This document shows, piece after piece, positions 15,858-25,003 of a DNA stretch of 64,000 bases. The notes beneath the pieces were generated by a model, which saw nothing but the letters and a program-made list of their open reading frames with translations, was not told the origin of the DNA and did not search any database. The stretch is taken from contig NZ_LT598653.1 in the NCBI RefSeq assembly GCF_900078365.1, positions 992,001-1,056,000 on the forward strand. Reading direction: 5' to 3'. The position numbers and the translations under genes are program-made. How positions within the stretch are numbered: position 1 is the first letter of the stretch; every line of letters starts with the position of its first letter. The stretch comes from an uncultured Sphingopyxis sp. GTDB lineage: Bacteria > Pseudomonadota > Alphaproteobacteria > Sphingomonadales > Sphingomonadaceae.

Positions 15858-18587
15858 TCAACCGCCGCCCCGGGCCAGTCGCGCCTCCAGCTTGCTGGCG
15901 CGCGCTTTCGCCGCCGGATCTTTCACCCCCGCGAGGGCCGGCGCCGCCGCCGCGAACAACCGCTGCGCTTCGCCTCTGTCGCCGCTTCCCAGCATCGCTT
16001 CGGCGCGCGCCAGATCGACCGCCGCACCGATGTCCGGGTTGCCCAGCAACTGTGCCATTTTCTGCCGGTCGAGATCGTCGAGCAAAGCCCGTGCGTCGGC
16101 GAAACGGTCGTTGGAGATCAAGCATTCGGCGGTGAAATAGCGCACCACATGCGTGAGCGGATAGTCGGGGCCAAAGGCGGCGCGGGTCGTCGCCAGCGCG
16201 TCCTGCGCGATCCCCATCGCCTGCCGACGGCGCGCCGTCTGGCATAGCGCCGAGGCATAGTCGGTCTGGCCGACCAGTGCCTGGTGCGACTGCGGCCCCG
16301 CCAGCGCCGCCGCACCGCGCCAGACGCGCTCGGCCTCGCGCGCGGCGGCGTCATATTGTCCAAGCGCCGCGAAACTCTCGAACCGCGTCGAATGGAGGCC
16401 CAGCGTGAAGCGGTGATCGGGTCCGAATCTTTTCTGCATCGCGGCGAGGAGCGGGACGCTGGCCTTCAGTGCTTCCTCGTGCCGTCCCGTCATCGACAGG
16501 CTGTTCAGCCAATGCTGCCGCGTGACGAGCGTGTCGGGATGGTCGGCGCCCCGGATGCGCGTCGAATCGCGTACGATCGCGCGCGCGACCGGTTCGGCCT
16601 CGTCGGCGCGGCCGAGCCGCATCAAGGTCAGCACGAGCGACGAGCGCGCCTTGAGCAATTGCCCCGGCGGCACCCCGCTGCCCGCCGCTTCGCCGATCTT
16701 CACGGCGCGCTGGAACGCGCGCTCGGCGGCCTCGATGTCGGCCATATAGCCATAGGCGCCCTCGGCCGAGGCGAGCGCGAAGCCGACGCGCCCGGCGTCG
16801 CCGCGCGCGCCCAGCCGCTTGCGCTCGGCCGCGAGCAGCTTGCCCGCCACTTCGAGCCGTTCGGGCTGGCCCGACGTCGATTCCATATGGATGCGCCCGA
16901 GCCGGCCGACCACGGCATCGTCGCTCGCCGCTTCGCCCGCCTTCTCGAACAAGGCGTCGGCGCGCGCATATTCGGCGCGCGCGGTGTCCGAATCGGACCG
17001 TTGGTGAAAGGCGCGCGCGACCGCGAGATGGAGCCGTGCGGCGACATGCGGGGCTCCGGCGAAACGCTGGTCGATCTGCTGGCTCGCGCGCTTGATCGCG
17101 TCGATCACCGTCTCGTCGGCGCTCGATTTCGCCGGATCGGGACTGCCGAGCACATCCTCGGCGATGAAGGCATAGCTGGTTTCGGCGAGTTCGCGCGCCG
17201 CCACCGCTTCGTTGCGCTGCTGCCAGGCATAGACGGCGAGCGCCGACGCGGTCAGCAGGCCGATACTCAGGCTGGCGAAGGCGGCGCGAACCCATGGCCG
17301 CCGCGCGGCGCGCCGCTCTTCCCGCTTCTGCTGCTCGGCGAGCCGCGCCGCGCGTTCGGCTTCGGCTGCGGCTTCGGCGCGGCGCTGCGGCAGGCGATCG
17401 AGCCGGTCGGCCAGCTCCTCGGCGCTCGCGAGCCGCTCGGCGGGTGCCCCCGCCGCGGCGCGCGCGATGTCGTCTCGCAGCAACGGATCGGCGACGCCCG
17501 CTTCCCAGCCCGGCGCCAGCGCCGCCGAAAAATCGCCGATGACGAGCTGATAGAGGATCAGGCCGAGCGCATAGATGTCGCTTTTCGCCGTCGGCACGGC
17601 TTCGCCGGCGAGCTCGGGCGCGCGATACGCCAGCGTTCCCGAACGCGGCTCGTCGCGGCCGAGGTCGGCGTCGAGCGATCCCGGGTCGGTGATGTGGTAA
17701 TTGGCGAGAACCGCATCGTCGAGCAGCCGCCCGCTGCCGAAATCGACCAGCCGCACCACCGGCTCGCCCTCGACCCGGTCGATCAGGATGTTCGCGGGTT
17801 TCAGATCCTTGTGCAGCACGCCCATGCCGTGAACCGCCGCGAGCGCGCGCGCGATCATCGCGGCGACCGCCAGCCGCTCCCCGGGCGCGATGGCGGACAG
17901 GCCGCCCGCGGCGTTCGCCCAGGCGAGCAAATCATCGCCGCCCCAGGCATATTCGAGGAAGAAGGGCGCGGTGTCGAAATTCCATTCGTGGAGCGCCGGG
18001 ATCGGCGCCGCCTTGCCCAGCCCGGCGAACAGCAGGCGCGACAGCGCCGCCTCGCGCTTCAGGCTGCGCAGCCGGTCGGGCGCGTCGGCGAATTTGAAGA
18101 CGCGCGCCTCGCCCGTCTTCGCCTGCCGTGCGTGCCAGACATCCTCGCTGCCGGTGTCGCCGAGCGGGTGGTCGAGCTGCCACAGCTTGCGGCCGGGCAC
18201 GCTGTCGCCCGGCGCAAAGGCGAAGCGCGGCGCAAGCGGGGTGTCGATGCTCTCGACCGCGACCGGCGCGACCAGCCGGTATCCGACGCGCGGCACCGTC
18301 GCGATGATCGCATCGGCGTCGCCGCCCAGCGCCTTGCGCAATTTCGATATGGCGGTGGCGAGCGAGCCCTCGACGACGGTGAGGCCCGGCCATACGGCGT
18401 CGAGTATCTCGTCCTTGGTGACGACCTCGCCCGCGCGCAGCAGCAGTTCGTGCAGCACCTCGAGCGGCTTGCCCTCGAGCGCGACGGCGCGCCCGTTGAC
18501 GCGCAGCGCCCAGCTCGCCTCGTCGAAATCGGCGTTGGCGAAATGCCACAGGCGCCGCCGACGGCGCGACGAATGGGTTCCCGACAT
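15858..18587 (-). CDS. Winged-helix DNA-binding / Ser-Thr kinase / TPR signalling protein
   Basis: 909 residues from ATG 18587, preferred to GTG 18596, which lies only 2 bases after the GGGGGG Shine-Dalgarno. An OmpR/CadC-type winged helix spans about 20-112 (GKPLEVLHELLLRAGEVVTK; VPRVGYRLVAPV). A protein kinase domain follows at 136-400 with intact catalytic elements: nucleotide loop GDTGSEDVW, K165, E179, HKDLKPAN with D261, K263 and N266, DFG at 282-284, and APE near 324. A basic coiled segment leads to one transmembrane helix at about 434-456. The C-terminal 450 residues are TPR-like and presumably periplasmic. It could sense an envelope signal, phosphorylate targets and bind DNA. This domain order is unusual. 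Confidence 0.85.
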   Translation of the reverse strand: MSGTHSSRRRRRLWHFANADFDEASWALRVNGRAVALEGKPLEVLHELLLRAGEVVTKDEILDAVWPGLTVVEGSLATAISKLRKALGGDADAIIATVPRVGYRLVAPVAVESIDTPLAPRFAFAPGDSVPGRKLWQLDHPLGDTGSEDVWHARQAKTGEARVFKFADAPDRLRSLKREAALSRLLFAGLGKAAPIPALHEWNFDTAPFFLEYAWGGDDLLAWANAAGGLSAIAPGERLAVAAMIARALAAVHGMGVLHKDLKPANILIDRVEGEPVVRLVDFGSGRLLDDAVLANYHITDPGSLDADLGRDEPRSGTLAYRAPELAGEAVPTAKSDIYALGLILYQLVIGDFSAALAPGWEAGVADPLLRDDIARAAAGAPAERLASAEELADRLDRLPQRRAEAAAEAERAARLAEQQKREERRAARRPWVRAAFASLSIGLLTASALAVYAWQQRNEAVAARELAETSYAFIAEDVLGSPDPAKSSADETVIDAIKRASQQIDQRFAGAPHVAARLHLAVARAFHQRSDSDTARAEYARADALFEKAGEAASDDAVVGRLGRIHMESTSGQPERLEVAGKLLAAERKRLGARGDAGRVGFALASAEGAYGYMADIEAAERAFQRAVKIGEAAGSGVPPGQLLKARSSLVLTLMRLGRADEAEPVARAIVRDSTRIRGADHPDTLVTRQHWLNSLSMTGRHEEALKASVPLLAAMQKRFGPDHRFTLGLHSTRFESFAALGQYDAAAREAERVWRGAAALAGPQSHQALVGQTDYASALCQTARRRQAMGIAQDALATTRAAFGPDYPLTHVVRYFTAECLISNDRFADARALLDDLDRQKMAQLLGNPDIGAAVDLARAEAMLGSGDRGEAQRLFAAAAPALAGVKDPAAKARASKLEARLARGGG

Positions 18588-18698
18588 AGAAATCACAGCC
18601 CCCCGACCATTCTTTAGAAAAGCTTTAGAACAGGATCAGGACGCAAATTCAAGGATGTGCGAGCACTTCCCGGCGATTGCATTTCGGGGGAGGTCATG

Positions 18699-19349
18699 AT
18701 GAGCAATAATGAGCAGCCGATCCGGCGCGCCGAGGACATACACGGCTTTTTCCGCACCGGTATTGTCCGCGGCGTTGGCAATTGGTCCGAAACGCATGTG
18801 CGATCGTCGACCAGCGGCGGCGGGGGCTATGTCCACAACGGAATGGGCCACATATCGGCGCCGAGGGTGAGCGTGTCGTCGACGACCACCGAAGTGACGC
18901 GCTTCTTCATGGAATATGGCGAGGATGACGAGGAAGAGGTGACGATCAAGGGCGGCGGCTTCGCCGCGCGCGAGGGGCAGCGGGTCACGGTCGTCCGCAT
19001 CGGCTCGCGCCCCGGCTGGGGTTATGATGTCGCCTATCACAACCACAATACCGGCAAAACCTACGCGCCGGACGGCTGGCTGGTGTGGCCGCTGGGAAAA
19101 TCTCCGTCGGCCGCGCTGGTGCTGATCGCCCCGATCGTCGGCGCGATCGCCGGTGCTTTGCTGCTTCCCAGCCTGTGGTGGTTCCTCGGTCTCGCCGGAT
19201 TCGGCTGGGCGTTCTACGCCTGGCGCCAGAAGGCCGGCGAATATCGGACGCTGAAGGAAGCGGTGCGGCAACGGATCGGCGAGGTGCTGGCCGATGCCAA
19301 GGCGGAGCACGGACGCGTGCGCGCCGGGCGCGAAGGCGAAGCCGCGTGA
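18699..19349 (+). CDS. Membrane-anchored protein of unknown function
   Basis: 216 residues from ATG 18699, chosen because GGGGGAGG at 18686-18693 gives a 5-base spacer (ATG 18696 would give 2). The first 130 residues are polar and probably beta-rich (HVRSSTSGGGGYVHNGMGH; EVTIKGGGFAAREGQRVTVV, an SH3/OB-like strand pattern). Two adjacent hydrophobic segments follow at about 140-180 (ALVLIAPIVGAIAGALLL, LWWFLGLAGFGWAFYAW), then a charged helix. No family recognised. It is divergent from the kinase gene with about 110 bases between starts. Its stop overlaps the next start (GTGA). Confidence 0.65.
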   Translation: MSNNEQPIRRAEDIHGFFRTGIVRGVGNWSETHVRSSTSGGGGYVHNGMGHISAPRVSVSSTTTEVTRFFMEYGEDDEEEVTIKGGGFAAREGQRVTVVRIGSRPGWGYDVAYHNHNTGKTYAPDGWLVWPLGKSPSAALVLIAPIVGAIAGALLLPSLWWFLGLAGFGWAFYAWRQKAGEYRTLKEAVRQRIGEVLADAKAEHGRVRAGREGEAA

Positions 19350-20284
19350 TCCGCGCGCGCGCCGAGCGCCTCGTTTCCCTGTGCCCCTTGCTGTTTTCGG
19401 CGCTGCTGATTGCGACCTGCAGCAGCGGCGAAACACCCCCGGCGGACGGGGGCGGGGACGGGGCGGCCGGGCAGGTAAAGGCCGGCGCGGCCGCCCCCGC
19501 CGCGGCTCCGGAACCGGCCGCCGGTGACCGCGACGGCGCCTTGCGTGCCGCGGGCTACCAGCAGCGCGGTGAGACATGGATGGCGAGCTGCGAGGCCGAC
19601 GTCAAACCGGTGCCGAAGGATAGCTGGTACGGCCTCGAAAGCGCCGAGATGCGCGACCTCGACGGCGACGGCATCGCCGAGGCGATGATCAGCGGCGGTA
19701 ACAGCTATTGCTTCGGCAATACCGGCCTGTCGTTCAAATTGCTCGCCAAGGCGGGGGCGGGCTGGAAGGTGATCGCCGATAGCATGGGTATCCCTTCCTT
19801 CCATCCGCGCAAGGGCATCGCATGGCCCGACATCGAGATCGGCGGGCCGGGATCCGACTGTTTCCCCTTCCTGCGCTGGGACGGCCGCAAATATGCTTAT
19901 GGCGGGCGCTCGCTCCAGGGGCGGATCTGCGAACTCGCTCCGAAGGCGCAGGTGAGCAAGGGCGGTCTGCCGATGGCGACCGGCCTCTGGGCGCGCAACC
20001 GCGCGGCGTGCGACGCGCTGGCGCGCGGGCAGGGCGATCCCGACTTCATCTTCGACGGCAAGGCGATGCTCGGCCCGCAGGATTATTACGGCGTCACGCC
20101 GTTCAAGGCGCTCGGCGACGGGCGCTACCGGACGGGCGGTGAGCATGAACGGCAGGTCATCGACATGAACGATCCGAAGTTCATCATCGTGCAGGAGGGC
20201 AATTGGTGGAGCGGCGGCTACACCTGGTGCTCCTCCGAACAGAGCTGGAAGCCGTGGGAAGTTTCGGAGGAGGATTATTCATGA
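19346..20284 (+). CDS. Exported FG-GAP-like protein, possible lipoprotein
   Basis: 312 residues. GTG 19346 overlaps the previous stop, so expression is coupled. The N-terminus has a hydrophobic segment ending LFSALLIATCSSGE, a possible lipobox although Thr at -1 is not standard. A Pro/Ala/Gly-rich linker leads to a domain with MRDLDGDGIAEAMISGG, a DxDxDG calcium-loop-like / FG-GAP element. Later blocks are DCFPFLRWDGRKYAYGG and a C-terminal GYTWCSSEQSWKPWE. Several cysteines suggest disulfides in the periplasm. The RWDGRK block recurs in the next gene, so the two are probably related. Function unknown. Confidence 0.6.
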   Translation: MIRARAERLVSLCPLLFSALLIATCSSGETPPADGGGDGAAGQVKAGAAAPAAAPEPAAGDRDGALRAAGYQQRGETWMASCEADVKPVPKDSWYGLESAEMRDLDGDGIAEAMISGGNSYCFGNTGLSFKLLAKAGAGWKVIADSMGIPSFHPRKGIAWPDIEIGGPGSDCFPFLRWDGRKYAYGGRSLQGRICELAPKAQVSKGGLPMATGLWARNRAACDALARGQGDPDFIFDGKAMLGPQDYYGVTPFKALGDGRYRTGGEHERQVIDMNDPKFIIVQEGNWWSGGYTWCSSEQSWKPWEVSEEDYS

Positions 20285-21618
20285 TCCGTTCGCTGTTCAC
20301 ATTCGCATCGGCGCTGTTGCCGGTCGCCGCGCTCGTCCAGTCGCAGCCGCAGCCCAAGCCTTGGCCGCGCGAGGTTCAGGCGTTCTATGACGAGCTCAAG
20401 GCCGAATGCCGCGCCGGCGGCGGCAAATTCGTCCCCGACCGCGCCAATTTCGCGGTCGAGACCGAAGTGACCGGTGACGGCAAGCCTGACTGGGTCGTCG
20501 AATATAGCGCCGCCTATTGCACCAATCAGGGCCATTCGGCCTGGTGCGGCACCGCGGGCTGCATGATTGCGATCCTGGGATCGGGGCGCCGCGGGCTCAC
20601 CGAAATTTTCAGCAACAATGTCCGCGGCTGGCAGGCGGTGAAGCTCGACGGCGGCCGCACCGGTCTCGGCCTGTCGGTGCATGGTACGGTCTGCGGCAGC
20701 GTTGGCGCCGACATGTGCCTCGAAGTGCTGCGCTGGGACGGCCGCAAATGGGCGCTCGCGGGGCGGCGGCGCGGGACGGCCGCCGATCTTGGCCCCGACA
20801 GCGGCGAGCCTGCGTCGGCGCCTTCGCCCGGCCATGACGCGCGTTGGCAGTTCGGCGGCACCGGCGCCGGGGCGGTCGCGGCGGTGACGGGACATCCCGA
20901 ATTCGCCGCGCTCGGGCTGCGCTGCCAGCCGGGCGGCGGCCTCGCTATGAGTGTTGTTCCCACGAAGGCGCTGCGCCTGCCCCCCGCAGGCCGGCCGCTC
21001 CTGATCGGTTTCAGGAGCTATGCGGAGTTTACCGAAACGACGCAGCAATTGATGCTCGAGCCCGGCAAGCCCGATTTCAGCGGCACGCTCGACCCGGCGA
21101 CGAAGGCGCTGCTGACCGGCGCCGACACCGACCTCGCCGTCTATGCCAGCGTCGACGGCGGCGACGAATGGCAGGCGATCACCTATTTGTCGCTCGCGGG
21201 GTCGACCGCGGCGATCCGCTCGCTCGACCGGCAATGTCCCAAGGCGGCGGCCGCCGCGACCGGAGTGCAGCCCGGCCAGTCGCGCGTCGTGCCGCTGCCC
21301 GTCGGCTATTATGTCGACATGGCTATCGGCACCTGCGCCAAGCCCTTCGCCGACGGGACGCTCTATCTCGCCGAGGATCGCCTCATATCGCCTTACAGCA
21401 GCTGCGAGTTCGCCAGCCTCGAGATGGTCGATAGCCGGAACTTCCGGCAGACCATGATATGTTCCGACGAAGACGGCCGGCCGGGTGCTGCGCCGACCAA
21501 TTATCGCGTCACCGGGCCGCGATCCTTCGCCGTCGAAACCTATAGCGAAGACTGGACCTGGTGCCCCGCGGCGCAGCTTCCGGCGAAAGCGCGCTTCTAT
21601 GAGGGCGCGCGCCGATGA
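20281..21618 (+). CDS. Exported protein of unknown function, related to upstream gene
   Basis: 445 residues from ATG 20281, which overlaps the previous stop (ATGA) and has GGAGGAGG upstream; this removes the longer reading. A signal peptide (FTFASALLPVAALVQSQ) is followed by a domain with EVTGDGKPDWVVEYSAAYC and CLEVLRWDGRKWALAG, matching the pattern of the preceding protein. Residues from about 215 form a second domain (LLIGFRSYAEFTETTQQLML; DTDLAVYASVDGGDEWQAI) of unknown type. The C-terminus resembles lipocalin-like or secreted hydrolase accessory domains only loosely. No enzyme motif recognised. Confidence 0.6.
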   Translation: MIRSLFTFASALLPVAALVQSQPQPKPWPREVQAFYDELKAECRAGGGKFVPDRANFAVETEVTGDGKPDWVVEYSAAYCTNQGHSAWCGTAGCMIAILGSGRRGLTEIFSNNVRGWQAVKLDGGRTGLGLSVHGTVCGSVGADMCLEVLRWDGRKWALAGRRRGTAADLGPDSGEPASAPSPGHDARWQFGGTGAGAVAAVTGHPEFAALGLRCQPGGGLAMSVVPTKALRLPPAGRPLLIGFRSYAEFTETTQQLMLEPGKPDFSGTLDPATKALLTGADTDLAVYASVDGGDEWQAITYLSLAGSTAAIRSLDRQCPKAAAAATGVQPGQSRVVPLPVGYYVDMAIGTCAKPFADGTLYLAEDRLISPYSSCEFASLEMVDSRNFRQTMICSDEDGRPGAAPTNYRVTGPRSFAVETYSEDWTWCPAAQLPAKARFYEGARR

Positions 21619-21791
21619 TCACCCGCGGCGGCGCGCGCAACCATGCCCGTCCGGCATCGCCTGAATCCGCCGCCGCAAAACTCCGGACATCGGCGCGCCT
21701 GGCGTCCCCCAATATTATTCGGGTTGCGGCCGCCGCAAAATCTGCTGATCAACCGGCATCGGGCAGGCTGGGGGGCAGGCGGGGCGCAGGC

Positions 21792-22409
21792 ATGGTGTCG
21801 AAGCATAATATATTGATCGTCGACGATCATCGCATCACCCAGAGCGGGCTGCGCTTCCTGTTCGGCTCGCTCGACCGTTACACGGTGGTGGGGGCGCTCG
21901 ATCGCGGCGCGACCGTCAATGCCTTCGTCCAGTCGCAGCCCGTCGATCTGGTGATCCTCGACCTCAACCTCCCCGACGTGCGCGGGATCAACGTGCTCGC
22001 CGAAATCGTGGGTTCGCGCGACATGACGGTGATCATCCTGACCGGCGAGACGCACGTGAACGAGATTCATTCGGCGCTGAAGCTTGGCGCGCGCGCGATT
22101 GTCAGCAAGTCGGACTCGCTCGACCATATCGTCGCCGCCTGCGACGCGGCGCTCGCCGGCGAAATCTATGTCTCGCCGCATATCGGCGAGGCGCTGGGCA
22201 AGTTTCAGCAGCCGCCGGTCGCGCTGTCGTCGCGGCAGATGGCGATCCTCCACTATCTGGCGCAGGGTGAGACCAACAAGGAAATCGCCTATCGGCTGGC
22301 GATCGCGCCGCCGACGGTGTCCTTCCACATCGCCGAACTGCGGCGCAAGCTCGACGTTCCGCACAATCGCAAGATCGTCGAACGCGCGAACGAGCTAAAC
22401 CTGCTCTGA
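21792..22409 (+). CDS. Response regulator, LuxR/NarL type
   Basis: 205 residues from ATG 21792 (MVSKHNILIVDDH), where homology to the receiver begins; the open frame to 21615 has no receiver-like sequence. The receiver has acidic pair D11/D12, phospho-acceptor D57 in VILDLNLPD, and K in AIVSKSDSL. The output domain (SSRQMAILHYLAQGETNKEI, then PTVSFHIAELRRKL) is a LuxR helix-turn-helix. The stop overlaps by 15 bases the stop of the facing sensor kinase, so the two genes are tail-to-tail and probably a pair. Confidence 0.88.
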   Translation: MVSKHNILIVDDHRITQSGLRFLFGSLDRYTVVGALDRGATVNAFVQSQPVDLVILDLNLPDVRGINVLAEIVGSRDMTVIILTGETHVNEIHSALKLGARAIVSKSDSLDHIVAACDAALAGEIYVSPHIGEALGKFQQPPVALSSRQMAILHYLAQGETNKEIAYRLAIAPPTVSFHIAELRRKLDVPHNRKIVERANELNLL

Positions 22410-24650
22410 CCTTGCTGAAACAGCGCCCAAAAGCGGGTGGAGCGCCATTTCGCGGCATGCGGGCTTGACCGCCATCATCGTGACGAGCTGGCTGAGCCGC
22501 CCGCGCGTCACCGTCGTGTCGTCATAGGTGAGCGCGATCGTCGGGCCGCTCGCGGCGGCATCGAGTCCGGCCTCGAACGCCGCGCGGTCGTCGAAATCGA
22601 GCAGCGTCCAGCCGTCGAGCTCGGCCTGCAAGGCTTCGGCGGACACCGGAGTGATCGACGAAAAGGCTGCGGGCAGCGCGATCCGGATTTCGGTTCCGGC
22701 GGCACCCGATGCGACAATTTTCAGCGATCCGCGCAGCGTGCTGATGATGCGCTGCGCCGATCCGAAGCCCGACCCGCTGCCTTCGTCGCTTTCATCGGCG
22801 CGGATGCGGGGCATGACGCCGTCATTCAACGCCGCGACGAGTTCAGCGGGCATTCCGCCCCCGCTGTCGCGGACCGTGATGATGGCGCAGCCCTCCTCGA
22901 TTTCGAGCGAGAGGCTCGCCCCGCCGGTGTGGGTATATTTGTAGCTGTTGCTCAGCAGGTTGGCGAGCGCGCGCATCAGCAAGGGGCGGTCGGAAATGAT
23001 CGTGGCCTTGTCGGGAATGCGGACGTCGAGCGTCAGCCTCTTGCTCGCGAAGGGTGTCTTGAACATCATCGACAGTGGCTCGACGAGCGCCTCGGCGCGA
23101 AAGCTGCTGAGCGCGACGAAACCCGTATCGCTTGCGGCGATATTGGCGCCCGAGATGGTCGTTGATACGATTTCATTGAGATAGTCGGCCGAACTTTCGA
23201 GCATCTCGACCAGCTCGTCGTCGGCATCGGCGCGCTTCTGGCGCTTGAGGACCTCGACCGCGCTGTTGAGCGCCAGGATCACCTGTCGGCTGTCGTGCCC
23301 CGATGCGTGAAGCAGCGCATTCTGGCTGTTGACCGTTTCGAGCGCGAAGGCCTTTTCCTCGGCGAGCCGGGCGGCGCGCTCGCTGATCTCCAGCCGCTCG
23401 GTCAGCGACTGCGCATATTTCCAGTCGGCGGCGACCTTGTCGCGCTGGATCTTCTTGAGGTTCAGCCCCAGCGCGATCGTGACCATGACCGATTCGAACA
23501 GTCCGATCGGCCCGGCGAGGTGCCAGTTGATCGGCAGCCATGCGAAAATGCCCATCGAGGCGATCGCCGCATAGACGATGAAGAGCGCCAGGCTCGCCCA
23601 GCCGACGAAGAGCGGCCAGAGCTGGAAGCCGAGCTGTTTCATCGCGGCATAGCCGACGAAGGGCAGGAACAGCGCGACCGCGACGGCGACCAGCCAGGTC
23701 GCGAGGTGCAGCAGGAAACGCAGCTCGGGCGGGTAGTATGCGAGGCCGGGCTGGAAGACCATGATCGCGAGCGCGAACCAGATCAGCGCCTTCAGCACCA
23801 TGTCGCGCCGCGGGAAATGGGCCGGAGTGTCGACGAAGCTTCGGCAGAATTGCGCCATCGATGCGGCAAAGCCGCATTTGATGAAATCCTCGACCGCGAG
23901 CCCGTTCAGCGGTTTGTCGTAGAGGAAGAAGATCGTGATATAGCCTTCGGAATGGACCGTGTTCAGCGCGAAGAAGGCTTCGGCCACCGCCAGCCACAGG
24001 AACTCCTTGAAACCCGTGATCGAGAAAAAGAGGAAGTTGAGCAGCAGCAGCGTCAGCGCGCCGACCACAACGCCCGATACCATCGCGATATTCGCGCGGC
24101 GCTCCTTGAAGAAAGTGCCGTAGCTGTTGATCTTGAGCGGCATATAGGTCGAATTTTCCGACAGGAACTCGATCAGCAACACCTCTTCCTCGCCCGGGTC
24201 GAGGACCAGCTCGGTGCTGAAAGCCTGATAGGTGCCGAGGTTCCGCCGCGCCGCCTCCGGGTTCGTCCCATCGACGATCAGGTCGAAGACGGCGCCCTCC
24301 AGCCGGTACAGGCGGAAATATTTCAGCGAACCGCGGCCGGTAGTCAGGATCCAGCTTCCCTGCTCGGGGCTGGCGTTGCGGACCTTGAGCAGCACCGCGG
24401 TTTGTGACCCCGGCGGCCCGAAATGGATCGTCGGCCCCTCGATCCGTTGCAGCGGCCCGGCGAGCAGCGCGCCGGGTTCGGGCCTGCCGGCACCGTCCGT
24501 CTGGCGGATGAAGCGGACGAACGGCGCGAGGGGCGGGGCATCCTTGCCCGCATGCAGTTCGAGCACGGGCAATTCCGCGGCCGCCAGTCGCGCTGGTTGC
24601 GCCGCCGCGAGCAGCGTGAAAATCAGGACCGCGAGCAGCTTTCGCATCAT
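22395..24650 (-). CDS. 7TMR-DISM sensor histidine kinase
   Basis: 751 residues from ATG 24650 (GTG 24656 is an alternative). A signal peptide is followed by a periplasmic beta domain (to about residue 185; GSWILTTGRGSLKYFRLYR), then seven hydrophobic segments at about 190-395. A coiled linker leads to a phospho-acceptor helix with H452 in ASGHDSRQVILAL, an H-D-x-R-Q box of the HWE-like/7TM subclass rather than HExxxP. The ATPase domain has N564/N568 in ALANLLSNSYKY and the G1 box VRDSGGGM near 593-600. The last 90 residues look like a degenerate receiver-like domain without an obvious phospho-Asp. Probable partner of the facing response regulator. Confidence 0.87.
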   Translation of the reverse strand: MMRKLLAVLIFTLLAAAQPARLAAAELPVLELHAGKDAPPLAPFVRFIRQTDGAGRPEPGALLAGPLQRIEGPTIHFGPPGSQTAVLLKVRNASPEQGSWILTTGRGSLKYFRLYRLEGAVFDLIVDGTNPEAARRNLGTYQAFSTELVLDPGEEEVLLIEFLSENSTYMPLKINSYGTFFKERRANIAMVSGVVVGALTLLLLNFLFFSITGFKEFLWLAVAEAFFALNTVHSEGYITIFFLYDKPLNGLAVEDFIKCGFAASMAQFCRSFVDTPAHFPRRDMVLKALIWFALAIMVFQPGLAYYPPELRFLLHLATWLVAVAVALFLPFVGYAAMKQLGFQLWPLFVGWASLALFIVYAAIASMGIFAWLPINWHLAGPIGLFESVMVTIALGLNLKKIQRDKVAADWKYAQSLTERLEISERAARLAEEKAFALETVNSQNALLHASGHDSRQVILALNSAVEVLKRQKRADADDELVEMLESSADYLNEIVSTTISGANIAASDTGFVALSSFRAEALVEPLSMMFKTPFASKRLTLDVRIPDKATIISDRPLLMRALANLLSNSYKYTHTGGASLSLEIEEGCAIITVRDSGGGMPAELVAALNDGVMPRIRADESDEGSGSGFGSAQRIISTLRGSLKIVASGAAGTEIRIALPAAFSSITPVSAEALQAELDGWTLLDFDDRAAFEAGLDAAASGPTIALTYDDTTVTRGRLSQLVTMMAVKPACREMALHPLLGAVSARSEQV

Positions 24651-25003
24651 GGGCACCCGTTCGATGGCGGGGCCAGCGGCTTCATCCGTTCACGGGGGAA
24701 TGGTGCGCGAATCCATGCGCTCCCCCGACATCAGCGACCCACCCCCCGGTGATGGATCACCGTAACGGCCGTGCGGGGCGCTGTGCAAGCATGACGTCAA
24801 CGGCCCGTCGCAGATTCACCCAAAAAAACATTGGGTAGACGCTCGGGGGACGCCCGACCTAGTCAACGCGCACAAAGCTGAACGATGCCGCGCATCCAAT
24901 CAGCTGGGGGACGCACATTTCGAGGTGGGGGTGGACCAGCCGGGGGACAAGATGTCCTCCGGCGAACCCCTTGCCATCTGCAATGTCGAGGGGAGTCACA
25001 GTC
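24651..25003. promoter_or_regulatory. Divergent control region between sensor kinase and autotransporter
   Basis: About 350 bases without a gene. The pattern G-C-x-G-G-G-G-G-A-C occurs three times (starting 24841, 24903 and 24939), and a small CCCAA/TTGGG hairpin around an A-run sits near 24820-24836. These could be regulator sites or structured leader RNA of the autotransporter message. No clear sigma-70 promoter was found. Confidence 0.35.

Noticed and set aside
16284..18617. 777-codon open frame opposite the kinase gene
   Set aside because: It is complementary to conserved kinase motifs and has no recognisable domains.
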